A stretch of DNA of 24,793 bases, taken from the NCBI GenBank assembly GCA_035649575.1, contig DASRJH010000151.1:1-24793 (forward strand), given 5' to 3'. The stretch comes from DASVAL01 sp035649575 (GTDB lineage: Bacteria; Planctomycetota; UBA1135; UBA2386). A program made the translations under genes and the position numbers. The notes below the pieces were generated by a model. It saw only the letters and a program-made list of their open reading frames with translations, ran no database searches and was not told where the DNA came from. Below are positions 7,783 to 15,386 of this stretch, in pieces. The stretch's first letter is position 1. The number at the start of each line of letters is the position of its first letter.

Positions 7783-8720
7783 TGGGCGCTCGCTGCCGCG
7801 CTCGCGCCGGCCTTCGCCTGCTGCATCAGGTGGATGAACACGTCCTCGAGGCTCGCGTCGATGCGGCGGAAGCGGTGCGGGCCGGATCCGTACTTCGCGA
7901 CGACCTGCTCGAGCGCGTTGCCGTCGCCGCCCGCGACGTGCAGCTCGTTGCCGAACGCGACCGCCTGCTCGACGCCGGGCTCGCTACGCAGCTTGGGCAT
8001 CAGCTCGGGCAGGTCGGGCCCCGCGACGGCCCAGGTCAGCAACCCCGACGCGCGCACGACCTCGTCGACGGTGCCGTGCGTGAGCAGGTGGCCGTGGAAC
8101 ACGAACGCGAGGCGGTGGCAGCGTTCGGCCTCGTCCATGTAGTGCGTCGCGATCAGCACCGTGATGCCCCCGCTCGCGAGCTCGTGGATCTGCTCCCAGA
8201 ACTCGCGCCGCGCCTGCGGATCGACGCCGGCGGTCGGCTCGTCGAGCAGCAGCAGCTTCGGCGAGTGCAGCATGCACGCGGCGAGCGCGAGCCGCTGCTT
8301 CCAGCCGCCCGACAGCGTGCCCGCGAGCTGGTCGCGCCGTTTGGCGAGCCCCATGCGTTCGATCGTCGCGCGCACCGCGGTGCGCCGGTCGGGCACCGCG
8401 TAGATGCGTGCTGTGAACTCGAGGTTCTCGGCGACGGTCAGGTCCTCCCAGAAGCTGAAGCGCTGCGTCATGTAGCCGACCTGGCGCTTGATCGACTCGC
8501 TGTCCTTCACGACGTCGAAGCCGAGACACGTCCCGCTGCCGCCGTCGGGCCGCAGCAGCCCGCACAGCATCCGGATGAACGTCGTCTTGCCGCTGCCGTT
8601 CGGCCCGAGGAAGCCGTGGATCTCGCCCGTCTTCACCTGCAGGCCGATGCCGTCGACCGCGGTCAGGGCGCCGAAGCGCTTCGTCATGTCGCGGACGTCG
8701 ATCGCGAGCCCGCCGTTCAC
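7779..8720 (-). CDS. ABC transporter ATP-binding protein (YbhF/CcmA-like)
   Basis: Nucleotide-binding subunit of the exporter, 313 residues. Visible motifs are Walker A GPNGSGKTT (39-47), signature LSGGW (136-140), Walker B LLLLDE (156-161) with EPTAGVDP, and the switch histidine H193 in ATHYMDEAE. After about residue 220 comes the extra C-terminal domain usual in drug- and copper-type ABC-2 ATPases, ending in SLEDVFIHLM. The start is GTG at 8720, whose GTGA overlaps the stop of the upstream lipoprotein gene; the frame is open further upstream, but that stretch lies inside the lipoprotein gene and lacks homology. The 3' end overlaps the permease start by ATGA. It powers export through the neighbouring permease at the inner membrane. 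Confidence 0.95.
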   Translation of the reverse strand: MNGGLAIDVRDMTKRFGALTAVDGIGLQVKTGEIHGFLGPNGSGKTTFIRMLCGLLRPDGGSGTCLGFDVVKDSESIKRQVGYMTQRFSFWEDLTVAENLEFTARIYAVPDRRTAVRATIERMGLAKRRDQLAGTLSGGWKQRLALAACMLHSPKLLLLDEPTAGVDPQARREFWEQIHELASGGITVLIATHYMDEAERCHRLAFVFHGHLLTHGTVDEVVRASGLLTWAVAGPDLPELMPKLRSEPGVEQAVAFGNELHVAGGDGNALEQVVAKYGSGPHRFRRIDASLEDVFIHLMQQAKAGASAAASAQ

Positions 8721-9694
8721 GTCCTGCCTTCGAGGCGCACGTCGACGGGCTGGCCCGGGTGGAGCTGGCTCGCGGTCTCCGGCGCGAAGCGGATCTCGAC
8801 GAGGAACACGAGCTTCGACCGGCTCTCGCGGCTGAAGATCACGGGCGGCGTGTACTCGGCGCGCGGCGAAACGAACGTCACGCTGCCGCGCGCGGGCTGC
8901 TCGACACCGTCGATGTGAACGCTCGCGCTGGCGCCGATGCGGATCGCGCCGACGCGCGTCTCGGGCACGAACGTGCGCACCTTGACGTTTCCGGGTGGCA
9001 GCAGTGCCACGACCGGTCGGCCCGCCTCGACCCATTCCCCTTCGCGATAGATCGTGTCGAAGACCAGCGCGTCCGCGGTCGCTGTCTGGCGCTTCTGGTC
9101 GAGATCCCACTGCCTGCGCACGAGCTCCGCTTCGGCCGCGCGCACCTCGGCTTCGGCCGCGGCGACGCGATCCTCGCGCGCGCCGAGCCGTGCAGTGGCG
9201 AGATCCGCCTCGCTCTGCGCGACGCGCGCGTTGCTCTCGGCGAGCTCGGCGCGCGCGCGGTCGAGCGCGATCAACGACACGGCGCCGCTCGGTGCGGCCT
9301 TCTCGACCCGGACCAGCTCCGCATCGGCGCGCTTCTGCGATGCAAGGTTCTGCTCGAGCAGTGCCTCGAGTGCCTTGATCTCCGACGGCCGCTTGCCCTT
9401 CTTCTCGTCCTCGAGCCGCGAACGCAGGCTGTCGACGATGCGCTGCTGGCGTGCTTTGGCTTCGCGTTCGGTGGTGTCCTCGAGCGCGAACAGCAGCTCG
9501 TCCTTCTTCACGAGAGAACCGCGTTGCACCGCGAGTTGCTGCAGCTCACCGCCGAGCGGCGACGCGACGAAGACGAACTCCCCTTCGACGTAACCCTGCA
9601 GCGTGCCGTCGTCGGGCCGCGCGCAGGCGGCCGTGCACAACGCGACGGACACGAGCGTGATGCCGAGGACCGTCTGCCGGACGCGTGCATGCAT
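8717..9694 (-). CDS. HlyD-family membrane-fusion (adaptor) lipoprotein
   Basis: Periplasmic adaptor of the exporter, 325 residues, first gene of the operon. ATG 9694 gives a lipoprotein signal peptide, MHARVRQTVLGITLVSVALC followed by TAAC, with Cys24 as the anchor. An upstream in-frame ATG at 9733 only adds residues ahead of the signal. A lipoyl/barrel-sandwich half (YVEGEFVFVASPLGGELQ) is followed by a long alpha-helical hairpin at about 65-205 rich in Ala, Glu and Arg. The second half-motif (REGEWVEAGRPVVALLPP) and a beta-barrel domain follow, as in YbhG and HlyD. The stop overlaps the GTG start of the ATPase gene. No outer-membrane TolC partner lies in the window. Confidence 0.92.
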   Translation of the reverse strand: MHARVRQTVLGITLVSVALCTAACARPDDGTLQGYVEGEFVFVASPLGGELQQLAVQRGSLVKKDELLFALEDTTEREAKARQQRIVDSLRSRLEDEKKGKRPSEIKALEALLEQNLASQKRADAELVRVEKAAPSGAVSLIALDRARAELAESNARVAQSEADLATARLGAREDRVAAAEAEVRAAEAELVRRQWDLDQKRQTATADALVFDTIYREGEWVEAGRPVVALLPPGNVKVRTFVPETRVGAIRIGASASVHIDGVEQPARGSVTFVSPRAEYTPPVIFSRESRSKLVFLVEIRFAPETASQLHPGQPVDVRLEGRT

Positions 9695-9707
9695 GATGGT
9701 CGGTCCC

Positions 9708-9738
9708 CGCGGGTGGCCGCATGCTCCTGTCACCCGCG
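9708..9738. promoter_or_regulatory. Inverted repeat in divergent intergenic region, possible operator
   Basis: CGCGGGTG at 9708-9715 and CACCCGCG at 9731-9738 form a perfect 8-bp inverted repeat with a 15-nt spacer, between the exporter operon start (9694, minus) and the phosphatase-family start (9847, plus). Centre spacing of about two helical turns would suit a dimeric regulator, but no regulator gene adjoins it. Chance in GC-rich DNA is possible. Confidence 0.25.
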
Positions 9739-9846
9739 CGGACGGTCAAGCGGTCTGGGTCGATTCGCGGCGCGATGCGACGCGACGCGCCGCGGACCCC
9801 GACGCCCGACGTGGCGCGAGCCGTTGCGGCCCGGCACGATGCGCAC

Positions 9847-11211
9847 GTGAAGTTGCTCGTGATCCTCGCGGTGGGCCTGCGGCCGAAAGACCTCGCGCAC
9901 GCCCCCGTGATGCGCGGTCTCGGCGAGCATGGTTTCACGGCCCCGCTCGACACGGTGTTTCCGGCCGTGACGTGCAGCGTGCAGGCGACGTTCCTCACGG
10001 GGTTGCCGCCGTCGGGCCACGGGGCAGTCGGCAATGGTTGGTACTTCCGCGACCTCGCGCAGGTCATGTTCTGGCGGCAGCCGAACCAGCTCGTGCGCGG
10101 GGAGAAGCTCTACGAAGCGGCGAAGCAGCGCTTCGGCACGCGCACGGCGAAGCTGTTCTGGTGGTGGAACATGTATGCGCCCGGCGTCGACTGGAGCATG
10201 ACGCCGCGCCCCGAGTACCACGCTGACGGGCTCAAGAAGCCGGGGCTCTACAGCGAGCCGCCGGACCTGCAGGCCGACTTGCAGCAGGAACTGGGTCCGT
10301 TCCCGCTGTTCGATTTCTGGGGGCCGCGCGCCGGCATCGCGAGCACGCGCTGGATCGTGTCGTCGGCGTTGTCGGTGATGCACAGGCAGGATCCGGACCT
10401 CGTGCTCGCCTACCTGCCGCACCTCGACTACGACCATCAGCGCTTCGGGCCCGAGGATCCGCGCAGCGTGCAGGCCGTGCGCGATCTCGATGTCGAGGTC
10501 GGGCGCCTCGTCGAAGCCGCTCGCGCGAAGAACGCGCACGTGATGGTGCTGTCGGAGTATGGCATCGAGCCCGCGACGCGCGTCGTGTTCTTGAACCGGC
10601 TGCTGCACGAGAAGGGGCTCTTGCGCGTGCAGGAGACGAGCCACGGCCAGCTGCTCGACTGCGGCGCGTGCCGCGCGTTCGCGGTCGCGGACCACCAGTG
10701 TGCGCACGTCCATGTCGCGCAGGCCAGCGACGTGGGCATGGTGCGCGATCTGCTCGCGATGGTGCCCGGCGTCGCGCGCGTGCTCGATCCGACTCAGCAG
10801 ATCGAATTCGGCGTCAACCATGCACGCAGCGGCGAGCTCGTCTGCATCGCCGAACCGGGGTGCTGGTTCGCCTACCACTATTGGCTCGACGAGGCGCGCC
10901 GGCCCGACTTCGCGCCGACCGTCGACATCCATCGCAAGCCCGGCTACGACCCGGCCGAGCTGTTCCTCGACCCGAAGATTGCGTTCCCGAAGCTCAAGAT
11001 CGCGAAGACGCTCGCGAAGAAGATGCTCGGGTTCCGCTACCTCATGGACGTGATCCCGACCGATCCGTCGATGGTGCGCGGCACGCACGGCCGGTTGTAT
11101 GGCGACGACGCGGCGGGTCCCGTGTTCTTGTGCAGCGACCGTGCCCTTGCACGCGATCGCGTCGCGGCGACGGACGTCAAGGAGCTGTGCCTGCGCGTCC
11201 TGTCAGGGTGA
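9847..11211 (+). CDS. Alkaline phosphatase superfamily protein (nucleotide pyrophosphatase-like)
   Basis: Protein of 454 residues without a signal peptide, so probably cytoplasmic. GTG 9847 is chosen because it opens directly on the first beta strand (KLLVILAVGLRP); the frame is open upstream to 9721 but that part is Arg-rich and unlike the family. Features of the type I phosphodiesterase fold are visible: candidate nucleophile Thr42 in PAVTCSVQATFLTG, the motif HLDYDHQRFGP near 192, LSEYGI near 235, ADHQ near 280 and HRKPGYDP near 362. The first metal-binding aspartate usual in strand 1 is absent (AVGLRP instead of a D-G-L/M-R pattern), and the usual SDHG is SEYG. It belongs to a distinct subfamily with a conserved GNGWYFRDL motif. 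The substrate is unknown. Its stop overlaps the end of the convergent YkgJ-type gene by 9 bp. Confidence 0.85.
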   Translation: MKLLVILAVGLRPKDLAHAPVMRGLGEHGFTAPLDTVFPAVTCSVQATFLTGLPPSGHGAVGNGWYFRDLAQVMFWRQPNQLVRGEKLYEAAKQRFGTRTAKLFWWWNMYAPGVDWSMTPRPEYHADGLKKPGLYSEPPDLQADLQQELGPFPLFDFWGPRAGIASTRWIVSSALSVMHRQDPDLVLAYLPHLDYDHQRFGPEDPRSVQAVRDLDVEVGRLVEAARAKNAHVMVLSEYGIEPATRVVFLNRLLHEKGLLRVQETSHGQLLDCGACRAFAVADHQCAHVHVAQASDVGMVRDLLAMVPGVARVLDPTQQIEFGVNHARSGELVCIAEPGCWFAYHYWLDEARRPDFAPTVDIHRKPGYDPAELFLDPKIAFPKLKIAKTLAKKMLGFRYLMDVIPTDPSMVRGTHGRLYGDDAAGPVFLCSDRALARDRVAATDVKELCLRVLSG

Positions 11212-11460
11212 GGTGTCGCTCTCCCAGCGCGTGAGGATCGCCATCGCCTCGGCGTCGGAGGTTCCGCACATCGAGGGCTGCGCCTTCAGGTCGACGCAGA
11301 AGCGCGGGCGATCGGGATGACCGAACAGCCGGCACAGGTTGGCGGCATCGAGATGCACGCAGCGCTCGCCGGCGCGCTTGCCGTGCGGCATGCCGCGGAA
11401 CGGTGTTCCGATCGACGGCGCGATGCAGCAGGCGCCACAGCCGGGACGACAAGCAGTCAC
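11203..11460 (-). CDS. YkgJ-type small cysteine-cluster protein
   Basis: Small protein of 85 residues with eight cysteines (C4, C8, C11, C12, C34, C43, C55, C65). The pattern CRPGCGACC near the start, then CVHLDAANLC and a C about 12 residues later, matches the YkgJ/UPF0153 family of putative zinc- or iron-sulphur-binding proteins. The biochemical role of that family is not established. The ATG at 11460 is directly followed by the first cysteine motif; a longer upstream reading in another frame is not supported. It ends within the last codons of the convergent phosphatase-family gene. It lies downstream of groL on the same strand with an 83-bp gap that contains a terminator-like hairpin, so it is probably transcribed separately. 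Confidence 0.85.
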   Translation of the reverse strand: MTACRPGCGACCIAPSIGTPFRGMPHGKRAGERCVHLDAANLCRLFGHPDRPRFCVDLKAQPSMCGTSDAEAMAILTRWESDTSP

Positions 11461-11484
11461 TCGCGGAGCCTAGCGGAAAGCACG

Positions 11485-11517
11485 CGGCCCGGCAGCGCGC
11501 GGGGCGCCACCGGGCCG
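11485..11517 (-). terminator. Hairpin downstream of groL
   Basis: A perfect 8-bp GC stem (CGGCCCGG at 11485-11492, CCGGGCCG at 11510-11517) with a 17-nt loop begins about 26 nt past the groL stop on the minus strand. In the minus-strand transcript it is followed by a pyrimidine-rich stretch (GCTTTCC) rather than a true U-run. It is a likely terminator of the chaperonin operon. Confidence 0.4.
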
Positions 11518-11543
11518 TATTGGTCCGGGTCGAAGTGGCTGGC

Positions 11544-13205
11544 TCAGAAGTCCATGCCGCCCATGCCACCCATGCCACCCATGCCGCCATGGTCGTGGTG
11601 GTCGCCGCCGCCGCCGGCGGGCTTCTTCTCGGGCACGTTCGTGATCAGCGCCTCGGTCGTCAGCAGCAGGGTCGAGACCGACGCGGCGTTCTGCAGCGCG
11701 GCGCAGACGACCTTCACGGGGTCGACGATGCCGGCCTTGATCATGTCCTCGTAGGTGTCGGTCGCGGCGTTGTAGCCGTGGGTGGTGTCCTTGTGATTGC
11801 GCACGGTCTGCACCACGATCGAGCCGTCGACGCCGGCGTTGGTCGCTATCTGGCGCATCGGGGCTTCGAGCGCGCGGCGCACGATGTCGGCGCCGATGCG
11901 TTCGTCGCCGGTCAGCTTGAGGTCCTCGAGCGACTTGGCGGCGCGCATCAGCGCGACACCACCGCCCGCGACGATGCCTTCGGCAACGGCGGCGCGGGTT
12001 GCGTGCAGCGCGTCCTCGACGCGTGCCTTCTTCTCCTTCATCTCGGCTTCGGTGGCCGCGCCTACCATGATCTGCGCGACGCCGCCGGCGAGCTTCGCGA
12101 GCCGCTCCTGGAGCTTCTCGCGGTCGTAGTCGGAGGTCGTGCGGGAGATCTCGGCGCGGACCTGTTCCATGCGCGCCTGCGTGTCCTTCGTCTTGCCGGC
12201 GCCTTCGATGACCGTGCAGTCGTCCTTGCCGACCACGACCTTCTTGGCGGAACCGAGCTCGGCGGTCGTGACGGATTCGAGGTTGATGCCGAGGTCCTCG
12301 AAGATGGCCTTGCCGCCCGTGACGACGGCGAGGTCTTCGAGCATGGCCTTGCGACGGTCGCCGAAGCCGGGCGCCTTGACCGCGCAGCACTTGAACACGC
12401 CGCGCAGCTTGTTGACCACGAGCGTCGCGAGCGCCTCGCCTTCGACGTCCTCGGCGACGATCAGCAGCGGACGGCCGCTCTGCGCGATCTTCTCGAGCAG
12501 CGGCAGCATGTCCTTGATGGTCGAGATCTTCTTCTCGTGGATCAGGATGAACGGGTTCTCGAGCACCACCTCCATCTTGTCCTGGTTCGTGACGAAGTGC
12601 GGTGACAGGTAGCCCTTGTCGAACTGCATGCCTTCGACCCACTTGACCTCGGTCGCGAGGCTCTTGCCCTCTTCGACGGTGATCACGCCGTCCTTGCCGA
12701 CGCGCTCCATCGCGTCCGACAGGATGTTGCCGATCTCCTCGTCGTTGTTGGCGGCGATCGAAGCGACCTGGGCGATCTCCTTCTTGCCCTTGATGTCGAT
12801 CTTCACCTTCTTGATCGACTCGACGATCTTCGCGACGGCGCGCTCGATGCCGCGCTTGAGCGCGACGGGGTTTGCGCCGGCCGTGACGTTCTTGATGCCC
12901 TCTTCGAAGATGGCTTCGGCGAGCACGGTCGCCGTCGTCGTGCCGTCACCGGCGACGTCGGACGTCTTGGAAGCGACTTCCTTGACGAGCTGCGCGCCGA
13001 GGTTCTCGTACTTGCCGGCCAGCTCGATCTCCTTCGCGACGGTGACGCCGTCCTTGGTCACGGTCGGGCTGCCGAACGACTTCTCGATGATGACATTGCG
13101 GCCGCGCGGGCCTAGTGTGACTTTGACGGCGCGGGCGAGCTGCCGGACGCCGTCGCGCATGCGTTCACGCGCTTCCTGGTCGTATGCGATCTTCTTGACT
13201 GTCAT
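11544..13205 (-). CDS. groL: Chaperonin GroEL (Hsp60)
   Basis: ATP-driven folding chaperone of the cytoplasm; with GroES it forms the folding chamber. Length is 553 residues, close to the usual ~545. Diagnostic blocks are all present: TLGPRGRNVIIEKSFGSP near the start, the ATP-binding DVAGDGTTTATVLA, the apical domain (EGMQFDKGYLSPHFVTN), and the signature AAVAEGIVAGGG. The C-terminus has the flexible GGM repeat tail (four GGM units, ending MDF). Just before it comes a short His/Asp segment (DHHDHGG), which is less usual. It lies 82 bp downstream of groS on the same strand, the common groESL order. No CIRCE (HrcA operator) inverted repeat is visible in that gap or upstream of groS. Confidence 0.99.
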   Translation of the reverse strand: MTVKKIAYDQEARERMRDGVRQLARAVKVTLGPRGRNVIIEKSFGSPTVTKDGVTVAKEIELAGKYENLGAQLVKEVASKTSDVAGDGTTTATVLAEAIFEEGIKNVTAGANPVALKRGIERAVAKIVESIKKVKIDIKGKKEIAQVASIAANNDEEIGNILSDAMERVGKDGVITVEEGKSLATEVKWVEGMQFDKGYLSPHFVTNQDKMEVVLENPFILIHEKKISTIKDMLPLLEKIAQSGRPLLIVAEDVEGEALATLVVNKLRGVFKCCAVKAPGFGDRRKAMLEDLAVVTGGKAIFEDLGINLESVTTAELGSAKKVVVGKDDCTVIEGAGKTKDTQARMEQVRAEISRTTSDYDREKLQERLAKLAGGVAQIMVGAATEAEMKEKKARVEDALHATRAAVAEGIVAGGGVALMRAAKSLEDLKLTGDERIGADIVRRALEAPMRQIATNAGVDGSIVVQTVRNHKDTTHGYNAATDTYEDMIKAGIVDPVKVVCAALQNAASVSTLLLTTEALITNVPEKKPAGGGGDHHDHGGMGGMGGMGGMDF

Positions 13206-13287
13206 GGGGGTTGACTCGATTGGATGGTTTGTGGGGTGGTTGCGAGCGTTGTGCGCTCACGAAGTCAGTTCAGGGCGCGGAGCCGGC

Positions 13288-13593
13288 TCACTCGATGATG
13301 GCGAGGATCTCGTCTTCGGCGAGGATCAGCAACTCGTCGCCGTCGAGCTTGATCTCGGAGCCGGCGTAGGAGGAGAACAGGACGCGGTCCTTGGCCTTGA
13401 CCGACATCGCCTGACGCGTGCCGTTCTCGAGCAGCTTGCCGTTGCCGACGGAGACGACGATGCCTTCGCGTGGCTTCTCCTTGGCGGTGTCGGGCAGGAT
13501 GATGCCGCCTTTGGTCTTCTCGTCGGCGGCGACGCGCTTGACGAGCACGCGGTCACCAAGGGGGGTCACGGTCGCGGACTTGGTCTTCGTCAT
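13288..13593 (-). CDS. groS: Co-chaperonin GroES (Hsp10)
   Basis: Lid of the GroEL chamber, 101 residues, the standard length. Recognised by PLGDRVLVKR near the N-terminus, the mobile-loop region (EKTKGGIILPDTAKEKP) and the ending DELLILAEDEILAIIE. The start at ATG 13593 is supported by AAGGA at 13602-13606 (8 nt upstream) on the minus strand; a longer open frame upstream to 14094 overlaps the response regulator in another frame and is a shadow. It is preceded by the response-regulator gene (65-bp gap) and followed by groL (82-bp gap), all on one strand. A short GAGCG/CGCTC hairpin lies in the groS-groL gap at 13244-13258. Confidence 0.98.
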   Translation of the reverse strand: MTKTKSATVTPLGDRVLVKRVAADEKTKGGIILPDTAKEKPREGIVVSVGNGKLLENGTRQAMSVKAKDRVLFSSYAGSEIKLDGDELLILAEDEILAIIE

Positions 13594-13601
13594 TTTGCAG
13601 T

Positions 13602-13606
13602 TCCTT
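13602..13606 (-). promoter_or_regulatory. Ribosome binding site of groS
   Basis: AAGGA on the minus strand, 8 nt before the ATG at 13593. It is one of the clearer Shine-Dalgarno sites in a window where most genes lack one, and it decides the groS start against the longer open frame. Confidence 0.6.
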
Positions 13607-13658
13607 CGGGAGGTGGGATGGGAGAGGGAAAGTGTGCCCGCAGCCGTTCGCCGTTGGA

Positions 13659-14144
13659 TCAGCGTCGCGACTGCGGGAAGGTCGGGGGTGCGGGCGGGGG
13701 TGGCGGCGGCTGTCGGCCGGGCTTCTGCCACTGCGGGCGCCAATCCTGGACCCAGCTGGGGGTCATCGGGCCACCGAAGTGAGTCTGGATCAACAGCTGC
13801 AGCGACTGGCGCAGGCGTTCGAGCTCGAGGGGCTTGCGCAGGAAGGTGAAGAAGCCGGCCTGACGCGCGGCGGCGGCCTCCTCGGCGGACGCCAGGCCCG
13901 ACATCAGGATCGAGGGCAGCGGCCGGACCGAAGCGAGGTGCTGGAACAGGTCCAGGCCCGTCATGCCGGGCAGGTGGAAGTCGAGGATCGAGAAGTCGAA
14001 CCGCTGGCGCCACGCCATCGACATGGCCTCGGCCGCGGATGCAGTGGCCAGCACTTCCCAGCCGTGACTCGCGAGGAACTCGCTGAGGCAACACCTCAGG
14101 GAGTCATCGTCCTCAACCAGGAGCACGCGAAAGCTTTGGCGCAT
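13659..14144 (-). CDS. Single-domain response regulator with proline-rich tail
   Basis: Receiver (REC) protein of 161 residues. The acidic pocket is E11/D12 (LLVEDDD), the phospho-acceptor is D55 in FSILDFHLPGMTG, the switch residue is S82 (LMSGLAS) and the conserved lysine is K104 (FLRKPL). All residues needed for phosphorylation are present. The receiver ends near residue 122. The remaining ~40 residues carry no DNA-binding or enzymatic domain and are rich in Pro, Trp and Gln, with PPPPPPAPP near the end. It therefore probably acts through protein contacts, CheY-like. No histidine kinase is in the window. It lies 65 bp upstream of groS on the same strand and could share its transcript. The start at ATG 14144 lacks an obvious ribosome-binding site. 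Confidence 0.92.
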   Translation of the reverse strand: MRQSFRVLLVEDDDSLRCCLSEFLASHGWEVLATASAAEAMSMAWRQRFDFSILDFHLPGMTGLDLFQHLASVRPLPSILMSGLASAEEAAAARQAGFFTFLRKPLELERLRQSLQLLIQTHFGGPMTPSWVQDWRPQWQKPGRQPPPPPPAPPTFPQSRR

Positions 14145-14461
14145 CGAAGGTCAGCAGCCGGTCCAAACTGGAAGGGCCGCCGCAAAGCAAGCCATGTGCC
14201 GCCCGGGGTCCACTACTGCAAGTGACAATTTCCCAGCGCCTTGAGATCAGTGATCCCGGGCTGGCCAGGGACGGCGCGCCGCTTTTGCGGCCAGAATGGC
14301 AGAGATCCGGCGGGGGGGTGCTGCCAAGTTGGCGCGAGCATCGAGAAAAGGCCGTGCGGTCTCCTTGCCCCGGTGGCCCGAACTCATGCCCCCGCGGCGG
14401 CTGGTGGCTGTTTCGCCCCGCCAGGGACGCCGCGTTGCGGCGATGACAGACCACCTGCCCG
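14145..14461. other. 317-bp gene-free region
   Basis: Between the zinc-ribbon gene stop and the response-regulator start, both on the minus strand. No open frame here has coding character, and no tRNA-like T-loop is seen. It holds a short hairpin (14428-14442), a 9-bp direct repeat CCAGGGACG (near 14268 and 14421) and a run of seven G. It is the likely site of a promoter for the response regulator/groESL group, but I cannot identify -35/-10 boxes with confidence. Confidence 0.5.
14428..14442 (-). terminator. Short GC hairpin after the zinc-ribbon gene
   Basis: CGCCGC, loop GTT, GCGGCG: a perfect 6-bp stem 20 nt past the zinc-ribbon gene stop on the minus strand. No U-run follows, so it is only a weak terminator candidate. 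Confidence 0.25.
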
Positions 14462-14812
<351 letters not shown>

Positions 14813-14830
14813 GGGTGTTGGTTCAAGGAG

Positions 14831-14859
14831 GGGGGCGAAGCCCCCGGACGCTGCCGATG
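14831..14859. repeat. Hairpin repeat element, copy 2
   Basis: GGGGGC, loop GAA, GCCCCC, then GGACGCTGCCGATG. It is the partner of the element at 5727-5755 and lies 18 nt upstream of the zinc-ribbon gene start on the minus strand, so it would sit in that gene's leader as a stable hairpin. Confidence 0.45.
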
Positions 14860-14974
14860 CATACCGGCTCCCTCGTGCAAGGCAATGGCTCTGGCACGGA
14901 TTCTTTCGGGAGTCGGGGGTTGCCCCAGAGCTTTGTTCTGCAGTGGGAACGCGGGATCTGCCGAAAGCCGACGT

Positions 14975-15382
14975 GTGCCCAAGTCAATCTACGCCATCGC
15001 GGGCCTCGGCATTGCCGGTTGCATCATGTTGAGCCTCATGATGAAAAACCTGGTCCAGATGCAGCAGCACCGGTCTGCGTCGCCGCAGCTGCAGCAGCTG
15101 CTCGAAGCGAAGTTCGCAGCGCAGTTGGTAACGCCGCTGCAACTTCGCGAGGAGACCTTGAACGGCCGCGTGCGCATCGTGGCGGCAGCCTGCGTGACGG
15201 CTGGACTCAAGAAGGATCGATTCGCCGAAACGCTCGGAGCCACGATCTGGCAGCAGGTGTCGGGTTCGGACACGAAGACGCAGGAGGTCGAGGTCCTCGT
15301 GGGCGACGAGCGCGGCGGCACTGCGGTGTCGTTCGTGTTTCCTCGGCCGACCGTGACGCCGCCCCCGCCGTCGCCGAAGTGA
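14975..15382 (+). CDS. Small membrane-anchored protein of unknown function
   Basis: Not recognised. From GTG 14975 the product has 135 residues: one transmembrane helix at about 5-23 (IYAIAGLGIAGCIMLSLMM), a short Gln/Leu-rich linker, a soluble domain of about 90 residues (EETLNGRVRIVAAACVTAGL... through VEVLVGDERGGTAVSFVF), and a Pro-rich end. An ATG at 14885 in the same frame would add 30 residues of low-complexity leader ahead of the helix; I prefer the GTG because the anchor then starts at once, but neither has a strong ribosome-binding site. The gene ends 4 bp before the TPR gene start, so the two are surely co-transcribed and may act together. The topology is N-terminus inside with the domain in the periplasm, or the reverse; the positive-inside signal is weak. 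Confidence 0.7.
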   Translation: MPKSIYAIAGLGIAGCIMLSLMMKNLVQMQQHRSASPQLQQLLEAKFAAQLVTPLQLREETLNGRVRIVAAACVTAGLKKDRFAETLGATIWQQVSGSDTKTQEVEVLVGDERGGTAVSFVFPRPTVTPPPPSPK

Positions 15383-15386
15383 TGGC

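Noticed and set aside
6640..9110. Long plus-strand open frames across the ABC exporter genes
   Set aside because: Antisense shadows; the minus strand carries the complete Walker, signature and ABC-2 motifs with coupled start/stop overlaps.
11553..11590. Short tandem repeat of ~9 bp units
   Set aside because: It encodes the GGM tail of GroEL, a normal feature of the family.
13200..13660. Search for a CIRCE operator around groS and groL
   Set aside because: No TTAGCACTC/GAGTGCTAA-like inverted repeat is present; only a 5-bp hairpin at 13244-13258.
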